From NCBI GenBank assembly GCA_027729925.1, contig JAQCEB010000027.1, positions 1-9,322 of the forward strand: a DNA stretch of 9,322 nt, given 5' to 3'. Below, one piece after another: positions 1 through 5,468 of the stretch; the stretch's first letter is position 1; every line of letters begins with the position of its first letter. The notes beneath the pieces were generated by a model that did not search any database, was not told the DNA's origin, and saw nothing but the letters and a program-made list of their open reading frames with translations. A program made the position numbers and the translations under genes. Source of the stretch: Actinomycetota bacterium. GTDB lineage: Bacteria > Actinomycetota > Acidimicrobiia > Actinomarinales > Actinomarinaceae.

Positions 1-83
1 TTTATTGGCCAGAATTTAGAAAAATAGATTTTTTAAGGTGTTTAAGAGAATATGCACAAAGAGAGAGAAGATTCGGTCAATAA
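1..83 (+). CDS. uppS: Cis-prenyltransferase (undecaprenyl diphosphate synthase family), C-terminal end only
   Basis: Partial gene cut by the window start; the frame beginning at base 3 encodes the last 26 residues and stops with TAA at 81-83. The visible tail starts YWPEFRKIDF and ends RERRFGQ. The W-P-(D/E)-F segment and the terminal RERRFG block are hallmarks of the C terminus of undecaprenyl diphosphate synthases and related Z-prenyl diphosphate synthases. In that family the C-terminal arginine-rich stretch helps bind the pyrophosphate of isopentenyl diphosphate. The YWP...DFLR..R.Y variant is closer to actinobacterial short-chain members (Rv1086 type) than to the E. coli enzyme, but this is from memory. 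The enzyme condenses isopentenyl diphosphate units in cis to make the lipid carrier for cell-wall synthesis. The catalytic N-terminal part lies outside the window, so chain length cannot be judged. Confidence 0.8.
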   Translation, partial: YWPEFRKIDFLRCLREYAQRERRFGQ

Positions 84-86
84 TTT

Positions 87-117
87 ACTAAATATTGAAC
101 AAACCTCTTTAGTTTTT
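87..117 (+). terminator. Weak candidate terminator after the uppS-like gene
   Basis: ACTAAA at 87-92 is the exact inverse complement of TTTAGT at 108-113, and a run of T follows directly (114-117). The stem is short, AT-rich and has a 15-base loop, so it would be unstable. It lies 3 bases after the stop codon and ahead of the next promoter, which is the right place, but the support is thin. Confidence 0.22.
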
Positions 118-133
118 ATAAAATTGGCTAATC

Positions 134-139
134 TATAAT
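134..139 (+). promoter_or_regulatory. -10 element for the M48 protease gene
   Basis: A perfect TATAAT ends 9 bases before the GTG start at 149. Transcription would begin at or within a few bases of the start codon, giving a leaderless or nearly leaderless mRNA. No Shine-Dalgarno sequence and no good -35 box are visible. Confidence 0.5.
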
Positions 140-148
140 GATTTCATT

Positions 149-1423
149 GTGCAAGAATTTTTAAACTCTCAAAACTTTACAATTTATTTTTTAATATTAA
201 TTGCTTTGAAATTTTCAATCGAAACATATCTTAAAATTAGAAACTTAGCTTCCATCAAAGAAAATAGTTCAGAAATCCCAGATCGATTTAAAAATGTAGT
301 TACAAAGGAGGAGTACACCAAGTCAATAAATTACAATTCTGATCGTTTAAAATTTTCAATTGTCACCTCGCTTTTTTCTGTCGGGGTATTGCTAATGTTT
401 ACATTAGGTGGATTACTAAATTCACTAACGGAAATAGTAATTGGTGTAACATCATCAAATGTTATTGGAGCTGTCTTACTCGGTCTGTTGTTAATTATTA
501 TTTCAGAAATTATTGAACTTCCAATTGCAATTTACTCAACTTTTGTAATAGAAGAACGCCACGGTTTTAATAAAACCACAAGAAAAACATTTGTCACTGA
601 TATTTTTAAAAGTTTGCTGGTTTCTGGCGTTTTAACCTCAGTGCTTTATGCAACAGTAATTTACATCCTAGATAACTTAGGTGACCTATGGTGGCTTTAC
701 GCTTTTGCTGCTGTATTTGCGCTTCAGGCAATAATCTTTTTCTTATACCCAGTCCTGATTATGCCTTTGTTTAACAAGTTTGAACCACTTGATAATGAAG
801 AATTCAAAAAACCAATTGAGAAACTGCTAGAAAAAGTTAAGTTCCAATCAAAAGGATTGTTTGTTATGGATGCGAGTTTAAGAAGTACTCATGGAAATGC
901 ATTTTTTACTGGATTTGGAAAGAATAAAAGGATTGTATTTTTTGATACTTTACTTAAAACAATCAACCCTGATGAGATGGAAGCAATTCTTGGACATGAG
1001 CTTGGACATTACAAATTAGGTCATGTAAGAAAAATGTTGATTAGCTCATTAGTTTTTGGTTTTGCTGGTTTTTATTTACTCAGTGAAATTCTTAAAAGTG
1101 ATAACTTTTTTATTTCCCATGGTCTAGATAGCTTAACTGTATACTCCAAATTTTTACTCTTTTATCTTGTTATTGGGTCTTATACATTTTTTACGAAACC
1201 ATTTACAGCTTCGTTATCTAGAAAACGTGAGTTTGCTGCTGATGATTTCTCATTTCAATTTACCGATGGAGAGCATATGATCTCTGGGTTATTAAAGCTT
1301 TCCAAAGACAATGCTTCAAACTTAACCCCAGATCCATTATATAGTTCTTATTATTACTCTCACCCACCAATTGCTGAAAGAGTAAGCAGTATAGAAAAAA
1401 AACTGGCTTTACGGGACGCTTAA
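149..1423 (+). CDS. Ste24/HtpX-type membrane zinc metalloprotease (peptidase family M48A)
   Basis: This 424-residue protein begins with GTG; no ATG is available upstream in frame, and a TATAAT lies just before it. The N-terminal half is membrane-spanning (clear hydrophobic stretches near residues 11-28, 70-95, 103-128, 155-175 and 183-207) and contains ERHGFN at 136-141, typical of the Ste24 N-terminal domain. The catalytic domain has S.HGNAFF.G near 246-255, the zinc motif HELGH (His283, Glu284, His287), the third zinc ligand Glu361 in EFAADD, and the terminal SHPPIAER around 404-411. All catalytic elements are intact and the length fits bacterial Ste24 homologues. The eukaryotic enzyme cleaves prenylated CAAX proteins. 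Bacteria lack that pathway, so a role in membrane-protein quality control or peptide clearance is more likely, though unproven. Its 3' end overlaps the convergent gene by 15 bp. Confidence 0.93.
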   Translation: MQEFLNSQNFTIYFLILIALKFSIETYLKIRNLASIKENSSEIPDRFKNVVTKEEYTKSINYNSDRLKFSIVTSLFSVGVLLMFTLGGLLNSLTEIVIGVTSSNVIGAVLLGLLLIIISEIIELPIAIYSTFVIEERHGFNKTTRKTFVTDIFKSLLVSGVLTSVLYATVIYILDNLGDLWWLYAFAAVFALQAIIFFLYPVLIMPLFNKFEPLDNEEFKKPIEKLLEKVKFQSKGLFVMDASLRSTHGNAFFTGFGKNKRIVFFDTLLKTINPDEMEAILGHELGHYKLGHVRKMLISSLVFGFAGFYLLSEILKSDNFFISHGLDSLTVYSKFLLFYLVIGSYTFFTKPFTASLSRKREFAADDFSFQFTDGEHMISGLLKLSKDNASNLTPDPLYSSYYYSHPPIAERVSSIEKKLALRDA

Positions 1424-2644
1424 AACAAACAAAGCCTGAAGAGTTAATCCGACTGTAATTAATAGAAAAATGTACTGTGTTTTATCACTTTGCTGATGGC
1501 CAAATAATTTAACCGACAAGTCATGTGCTAAGACAACACTTAACATGTGTCCAGCTAAAGTAAGAAAAACTTGTATTCCCCATAAGGCAACAGGTGTAAG
1601 AAAATAATTTATTGTTATTTCATTGACACCAAATAGATTTAATCCTGTTCCAAAAGGGTCATTAAACCTATATACAGTACTTTGTGATTCATATAGAAGC
1701 AGGCTTATATAATGTGTCACATGATAAGCGAATGCTATTGGAAGCATAGTGTGTCCAAATTGCAGAGATACATCATTCAAATTTAAATTTTCGCCACTAA
1801 TTTTGATAGCAAACCAACATGCAAATCTATAAAAAATAATCACCATGAGATTGATACTTAAAAAGGCAAATGTTGAAAAACCTAAATCAAGAGTTGAAGA
1901 TCCAAATTGGTTATACCAAAAAGTAGTTCCACGAAGTCCATCGTATGTTACAGTTCCAATCATCAAGAGAATAAAATACTCCATTCCTTTCAAATTTATT
2001 AAATTGGCAATATTTTCTAATAAGCCTTTTAGAAAAGGTTTTTTATTTGTCAGTCTCAACTTGCTGTAAAGATGATGGAGCAATAAAAGGGGATCAACTT
2101 CTACAGAAGAAGATTTACTGGATTTTCTTATGAGATTTGTTACTAAAAATAAAATTAGAAAAACTGTACCAATATGTTGAGGATTCCCAGGTTTATTCCA
2201 AACAAGTTCAAACCATGTAAGTCCTAAAAATAATATTGAGGCTACATAAACATTGTTTGGTTTATTACTTTTTAAGTTAAGAATTGCTAAAGGATTAAAT
2301 TTTGCATAAACATCACCAAAAATTAATCCAAAGACAGGAACTCCAATCCATAAAAACACCCATAAAATTAAAGGAACAACGGATGTTTTTGCTGTTTCGT
2401 CACTAATAAATCCAGGTAAAACCAATAAGAGTAGTATTACTACACCAAAAATTTTTCCAAATGTATTTTGATTATCTTCGAATAAAGTTTCTGATTTTGT
2501 AAGAATTGAATCTTTCCAAGAAATTTTTAAGAATACAAACGTTAGAACAATGACAAGAGCTGAAATGTTTAATACTGTGTCAAAAGGAATTGGAAGATCA
2601 CCAACACTACCAATCCCGTGATTAAAGTTTATTCCAAAAAACAT
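1409..2644 (-). CDS. Polytopic membrane protein with conserved-looking histidines; function unknown
   Basis: A 411-residue protein with about nine or ten hydrophobic segments (roughly 26-40, 65-80, 89-110, 133-148, 158-172, 220-236, 255-280, 296-320, 350-375 and 390-409). It starts at ATG 2644. The opening HGIGSVGDLPIP (residues 9-20), the FGDVYAKFNP segment (109-118) and a histidine-rich pair of late helices (His298, His308, His311; His366, His374) resemble a family of actinobacterial membrane proteins that databases often label fenitrothion hydrolase. That label traces to one organophosphate-degrading strain and probably does not describe the native role. Histidines inside membrane segments could bind a metal or haem; this is inference. 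It converges on the M48 gene and is separated from the fur-like gene upstream by 236 bp, so it probably has its own promoter. Confidence 0.8.
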   Translation of the reverse strand: MFFGINFNHGIGSVGDLPIPFDTVLNISALVIVLTFVFLKISWKDSILTKSETLFEDNQNTFGKIFGVVILLLLVLPGFISDETAKTSVVPLILWVFLWIGVPVFGLIFGDVYAKFNPLAILNLKSNKPNNVYVASILFLGLTWFELVWNKPGNPQHIGTVFLILFLVTNLIRKSSKSSSVEVDPLLLLHHLYSKLRLTNKKPFLKGLLENIANLINLKGMEYFILLMIGTVTYDGLRGTTFWYNQFGSSTLDLGFSTFAFLSINLMVIIFYRFACWFAIKISGENLNLNDVSLQFGHTMLPIAFAYHVTHYISLLLYESQSTVYRFNDPFGTGLNLFGVNEITINYFLTPVALWGIQVFLTLAGHMLSVVLAHDLSVKLFGHQQSDKTQYIFLLITVGLTLQALFVLSVP

Positions 2645-2654
2645 TTATAAAGTG

Positions 2655-2660
2655 ATTATA
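2655..2660 (-). promoter_or_regulatory. -10 element for the 411-aa membrane protein gene
   Basis: On the minus strand this reads TATAAT, ending 10 bases before the ATG at 2644. As with other genes here there is no ribosome binding site between it and the start, so the transcript would have at most a few untranslated bases. No convincing -35 box is seen. Confidence 0.42.
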
Positions 2661-2738
2661 TATTTACATCCTTGTAGGGTAATTAGTATTATTATAAGAT
2701 TTAATCATGTGTGTAGTTTGTAACGTAGTAGATAAAGA

Positions 2739-2826
2739 TTATGTAGAAACTGCTATTGCTGTAAAAAGCACTGTAACTGCTGATTTTATGACAATCCCCT
2801 TAAATGTTTCTAAAACTTTTTTTCAT
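2739..2826 (-). pseudogene. Possible tiny membrane-peptide gene interrupted by a one-base shift in an A7 run
   Basis: On the minus strand an ATG at 2826, preceded by AAGAG at a 7-base spacing, is followed by seven A residues and then stops after eight codons. If the A run were one base shorter, the frame would stay open for 26 residues to a TAA at 2739-2741. That peptide would start MKKVLETFKG and continue into a hydrophobic stretch (VTVLFTAIAV), the shape of a small single-pass membrane peptide. Homopolymer slippage, a sequencing error or a real frameshift could each explain this; chance is also possible at this length. It lies downstream of the fur-like gene on the same strand. This is the only notable content of the 2645-2880 spacer besides the promoter of the 411-aa gene. 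Confidence 0.18.
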
Positions 2827-2880
2827 AACATTACTCTTGAAATGCTTCAGTCACACCTCTTGAATGCAAATTTAATTGCT

Positions 2881-3333
2881 CTAATTTTTTAAACACCTTT
2901 TACAAACTCCAAATAATTCAAGTCCATGGTCATTTATTTTCATTTGAAGTTTGTTTTCTAATGTTCTGATTTCATTATCTAATTTGTTTTCAAAAACTTC
3001 ACTTAGTTCAATATCTATAACATCTCGACACTTTTCACAAAACATATGATGATGATGTGAAGTATCTAGCAGCGATAACTCAATCATTGTTATATTATCT
3101 GGTGATATAATTTCTTCTAAAATATTGATACTTTTTAAATCAGATATGACTCTATAAAGTGTTGAGATAGCAACAGTATTTTTTAATCTAATTTGAAGAT
3201 CTTCTATTGCTATAGGTTTTTTAATCGAAAGGAGTTCTTCTATAACAAGCAAACGGGGATTTGTAATTGAGATATTGTTATTTGAAAGTATTTCTCTTGG
3301 TTTTTTTTGCATAACTTTATTATATGTTGACAT
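2881..3333 (-). CDS. Fur-family metalloregulator, probably Zur/FurB-like
   Basis: The longest frame is 150 residues from ATG 3333; an internal ATG at 3312 (residue 8) gives 143 residues and is the likelier start, because a TATAAT sits just 6 bases before it. An N-terminal winged-helix DNA-binding domain (about 13-88, recognition helix near TLYRVISDL at 58-66) is followed by the dimerisation and metal-binding domain. Metal features are HHHH at 93-96, the structural-zinc cysteine pairs C99-x2-C102 and C144-x2-C147, and His136. These cysteine pairs and the HHHH..C..C layout are typical of Zur and actinobacterial FurB, although Fur or PerR cannot be excluded by eye. When loaded with metal such a dimer binds palindromic operators and represses transport genes. 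It is divergent from a ZIP transporter, and a twin palindrome lies between them, so it probably represses both that gene and itself. Confidence 0.9.
   Translation of the reverse strand: MSTYNKVMQKKPREILSNNNISITNPRLLVIEELLSIKKPIAIEDLQIRLKNTVAISTLYRVISDLKSINILEEIISPDNITMIELSLLDTSHHHHMFCEKCRDVIDIELSEVFENKLDNEIRTLENKLQMKINDHGLELFGVCKRCLKN
3319..3324 (-). promoter_or_regulatory. -10 element for the fur-like gene, implying an internal leaderless start
   Basis: The minus strand reads TATAAT here, 6 bases before the ATG at 3312. A -35-like TTCTCA lies 18 bases upstream at 3343-3348, inside operator copy 1. If this promoter is used, the ATG at 3333 is not transcribed and translation begins at residue 8 of the longest frame. 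Confidence 0.5.
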
Positions 3334-3355
3334 AAATAAAAATGAGAACTATTCT
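3327..3355 (+). promoter_or_regulatory. Promoter of the ZIP transporter gene
   Basis: A perfect -35 TTGACA (3327-3332) is followed after 17 bp by TATTCT (3350-3355), which keeps the important second and last bases of the -10 consensus. Transcription would start near 3362, giving a leader of about 37 bases. The -10 lies entirely inside operator copy 1, so bound repressor would block polymerase. Confidence 0.6.
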
Positions 3356-3357
3356 CA
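3343..3357. promoter_or_regulatory. Fur/Zur-type operator, copy 1
   Basis: TGAGAACTATTCTCA is a perfect six-base inverted repeat around CTA and nearly a 7-1-7 palindrome, the geometry of Fur-family boxes. It is similar in layout to the actinobacterial Zur box (TGAAAATGATTTTCA type). It covers the -10 of the ZIP gene and the putative -35 of the fur-like gene, so one site could control both directions. Confidence 0.8.
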
Positions 3358-3364
3358 ATAAAAA

Positions 3365-3379
3365 TGAGAACTATTCTCA
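3365..3379. promoter_or_regulatory. Fur/Zur-type operator, copy 2
   Basis: Identical 15-bp palindrome to copy 1, 22 bp downstream. It lies in the first bases of the predicted ZIP transcript, just after the probable transcription start, and before the ribosome binding site. Repressor here would add a roadblock to initiation. Confidence 0.8.
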
Positions 3380-3388
3380 ATTATTTTT

Positions 3389-3393
3389 AGAGG
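3389..3393 (+). promoter_or_regulatory. Ribosome binding site that fixes the ZIP start
   Basis: AGAGG lies 5 bases before ATG 3399. It supports this start over the upstream in-frame ATG at 3342, which falls in the promoter and operator and would add 19 residues encoded by the operator repeats. Confidence 0.65.
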
Positions 3394-3398
3394 TTACT

Positions 3399-4928
3399 AT
3401 GCCAGAATTAATTATTGTAATTTTAGCCAGCCTTTCTGCTGGATTGCTATCACTTTCTGTTGCATTAGTTTTACTCAGCAGTAAGAAACTTTCTGAAAAA
3501 CTTGTAAAATATGGTACACCTTTTGCAGCTGGTGTCTTATTGATAATTGGATTTAGAGATTTACTTCCAGAAGGCATTGCAGAAGAAGGTATACAGGTTT
3601 TAAATGCAACACTTGGTGCAGTTATTATATTTTTCCTAATCGAAAAAGGCTTTAGCACTTTTCATCACCATCATGAGGAAGACAAGTCTACGGATAACAA
3701 TACTCAAGGTTGGTTATTTGTAATTGGTGATGTGTTCCACAACTTGATAGATGGTATTTCTCTTGGTGGCGCATTTTTACTAGGAAGAGAAACAGGCTTG
3801 TTGGCCACTTTTGCATTAATCTCACACGACATACCTTTGGAAGTTGGAGAATTTGGAAATCAGCTAAGGGTTGGGTTTACAAAAAAACAGACAATTGTCA
3901 GAAATATTGTTTCTGGATTAACAACTGTAATTGGTGCAGTTTTAACTTTTCAGATCGGAGGAGATTTAAATATCCCAATGGGGTATCTATATGGTGGAAT
4001 CGCAGGATTTTTTATTTACATTGCATTAAGTGATATTGTTCCAACAATTCATACTTCAGAGAAAAGTCGATATGGTTTACAAACAGGATTTTTGTTAATT
4101 GGATTAATTTTTGGAGGCACTGTTTCAGCCTTAGCACATGAATATATTGATGTTACTCACAATCACGAACTTCTTGAAGACGATGATTACCATGATGAAG
4201 ACGATGATCACCATGATGAAGAAACTAATCCTTCTGATGAAAATTCAAATGACAACATTTCATCTGAATTATTGCCCGCGTATGAAGCAATTGGTTGTAC
4301 AACAATACTTAATAACTTGAACGAGTTGGAAGTCTACACTGTTGCAATTGAGAGACCATTTCCAGGAGAAGTTATAAATGGTAATTATGAAGTTATAGGT
4401 TGTTCCTCTGCTTTTGAGGCAACTGTTATTTGGGAATTATTAGACCAATATGGAAATATTGTTGATACTTACTTTACGAATGGTGGAAGTTTTGAGGTAG
4501 ATAAGTTTAGTTTTAACTTGAACACAACAGAGTATGTTGATGGTAAATATTTTCTAAGAGTTATGGAAACAGATCCATCTGATGGAGAAAGTAGTCTTAT
4601 GTTGGATCAAACACTACTCCCGATTTATATAAACAACAATATTGAAGAACCAAAAGAGGAAGTAAGTGTTGAATATTTCAAAATAAGCGTTGAAGAAACT
4701 GTTCCAGAATTATTGCAAGTTATTGAAGTAGAGCTTGATACTAAAGCTGTAATTCAGATTGAATCTTCAATTGATACAGAGCTACATTTTCATGGCTATG
4801 ATATTTATTTAAATGTTAAGTCTGATGAAGTTACAGAAATTGCATTCGACTTTAATATTGCCGGTGAGTTTGAAGTTGAAGACCACGAAGGTGGTTATGA
4901 AATTGCAAGAATAATAGTTAAGCCGTAG
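3399..4928 (+). CDS. ZIP-family metal transporter fused to His/Asp tail, Gmad2-like and cupredoxin-like domains
   Basis: From ATG 3399 the protein has 509 residues, about twice the length of a plain bacterial ZIP. Residues 1-250 form the transporter: eight hydrophobic segments, HHHHEED in the 89-95 loop, and the two paired metal-site motifs HNLIDG (114-119) and HDIPLEVGEF (143-152). Residues 251-275 are extremely rich in Asp, Glu and His and include two near-identical seven-residue repeats (260-266, 267-273). Residues about 312-413 resemble the Gmad2 Ig-like domain (RPFPGEVI.G, FEATV.W.L.D..G, then DGKY.LRV). Residues about 424-509 resemble cupredoxin-like domains carrying HVHGYD (here LHFHGYD, His463 and His465, plus His496). 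ZIP C termini usually face outside, so these domains probably act extracytoplasmically, perhaps capturing metal. Zinc is the likeliest substrate given the operator, but iron or manganese is possible. Confidence 0.88.
   Translation: MPELIIVILASLSAGLLSLSVALVLLSSKKLSEKLVKYGTPFAAGVLLIIGFRDLLPEGIAEEGIQVLNATLGAVIIFFLIEKGFSTFHHHHEEDKSTDNNTQGWLFVIGDVFHNLIDGISLGGAFLLGRETGLLATFALISHDIPLEVGEFGNQLRVGFTKKQTIVRNIVSGLTTVIGAVLTFQIGGDLNIPMGYLYGGIAGFFIYIALSDIVPTIHTSEKSRYGLQTGFLLIGLIFGGTVSALAHEYIDVTHNHELLEDDDYHDEDDDHHDEETNPSDENSNDNISSELLPAYEAIGCTTILNNLNELEVYTVAIERPFPGEVINGNYEVIGCSSAFEATVIWELLDQYGNIVDTYFTNGGSFEVDKFSFNLNTTEYVDGKYFLRVMETDPSDGESSLMLDQTLLPIYINNNIEEPKEEVSVEYFKISVEETVPELLQVIEVELDTKAVIQIESSIDTELHFHGYDIYLNVKSDEVTEIAFDFNIAGEFEVEDHEGGYEIARIIVKP
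4176..4217 (+). repeat. In-frame 21-bp tandem duplication in the ZIP acidic/histidine linker
   Basis: Two adjacent 21-bp units (4176-4196 and 4197-4217) differ at a single base, T versus C. They encode EDDDYHD and EDDDHHD, and a third unit starts (GAAGAA) but diverges. Near-identity at the DNA level suggests a recent expansion. Confidence 0.85.
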
Positions 4929-4941
4929 TCTTTAAATAGTA

Positions 4942-5418
4942 TTGAAAAAAAAGCTATATTCCCAAGAAAAAGTAATTGAAGCATTTAAAGAAAAAAATAT
5001 AAGTATTGATGTATTAAATTTAAGTGTCTCAACAAAAACTTCTCAAGAAGCAGCAGACGCTGTTGGTTGTAGTTTATCGCAAATAGCTAAGTCGATTGTT
5101 TTTTATGAAGTTGACCAAAAAAAATTAGTTCAAATTTTTGTCTCTGGTCCTAATAAGGTAGATTTTGGAGTCTTTCAAAAAAATACAAATTTAAAAATTG
5201 AAAAAGCTGACGCAGAGTTCGTAAGAGAAACAACGGGTTTTGCAATTGGAGGAGTAGCACCTTTGGGCCATACCAATGACCCTTTATTTTATTTTGATGA
5301 AACACTTATTGAATTTGATGAAGTTTGGTGCGCAGCTGGCACGCCTAGCTCACTTTTTAAAATAAAAACCACTGATTTATTAAGAGCCTGTGAACCAAAA
5401 GTAGTCCCAGTTTGTTAA
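4942..5418 (+). CDS. ybaK: YbaK/EbsC-family aminoacyl-tRNA deacylase
   Basis: A 158-residue single-domain protein starting with TTG; an in-frame TAA three codons upstream leaves no better start, and no Met occurs later. It shows the family pattern: the conserved lysine in IAKSIVF (Lys50), TTGFAIGGVAPLGH (97-110) lining the active site, and AAGTPSSLFKIKTTDL (131-146) near the end. YbaK-type proteins hydrolyse mischarged tRNA, classically Cys-tRNAPro, in the cytoplasm, as a trans-acting proofreading step; other members prefer different tRNAs, so the exact substrate is open. The gene begins 13 bp after the ZIP stop on the same strand, so it is probably read through from the ZIP promoter. TAGTCT at 4926-4931 could also be a weak -10 for a leaderless transcript of its own. 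Confidence 0.92.
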   Translation: MKKKLYSQEKVIEAFKEKNISIDVLNLSVSTKTSQEAADAVGCSLSQIAKSIVFYEVDQKKLVQIFVSGPNKVDFGVFQKNTNLKIEKADAEFVRETTGFAIGGVAPLGHTNDPLFYFDETLIEFDEVWCAAGTPSSLFKIKTTDLLRACEPKVVPVC

Positions 5419-5455
5419 TTCAAATCTGTAAATAATCATATATTCACTTACTACC

Positions 5456-5461
5456 TAATAT
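5456..5461 (+). promoter_or_regulatory. -10 element for the ABC operon
   Basis: TAATAT lies 7 bases before ATG 5469, so transcription probably starts at the A of the start codon (leaderless). There is no Shine-Dalgarno sequence and no strong -35. The 50-bp gap from the YbaK-like gene leaves room for this promoter. Confidence 0.45.
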
Positions 5462-5468
5462 TGACAAC

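Larger units (their letters stand above)
3335..3381. repeat. Two tandem 22-bp direct repeats carrying the operators
   Basis: The sequence at 3335-3359 recurs at 3357-3381, a perfect tandem duplication with a period of 22 bp. Each unit has an A-tract of five bases, a 15-bp palindrome and AT. A period close to two helical turns places both palindromes on the same DNA face, suited to cooperative binding of two dimers. Confidence 0.9.

Noticed and set aside
1845..2069. 74-codon plus-strand frame inside the 411-aa membrane protein gene
   Set aside because: Antisense shadow with no start signals; the minus-strand protein is clearly coding by its composition and membrane pattern.
2707..2892. 61-codon open frame on the plus strand in the spacer
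   Set aside because: No ribosome binding site or recognisable domain; it runs into the end of the fur-like gene in antisense, and its hydrophobic look is partly the complement of the possible minus-strand peptide.
3335..3381. CRISPR array or attachment site reading of the tandem repeats
   Set aside because: Only two units without spacers, each containing a Fur-type palindrome at a divergent promoter; operators explain them fully.
3342..3398. Upstream ATG extending the ZIP protein by 19 residues
   Set aside because: These codons lie in the promoter and the two operator palindromes; the encoded residues come from the repeats, and ATG 3399 has its own AGAGG and starts directly with a membrane segment.
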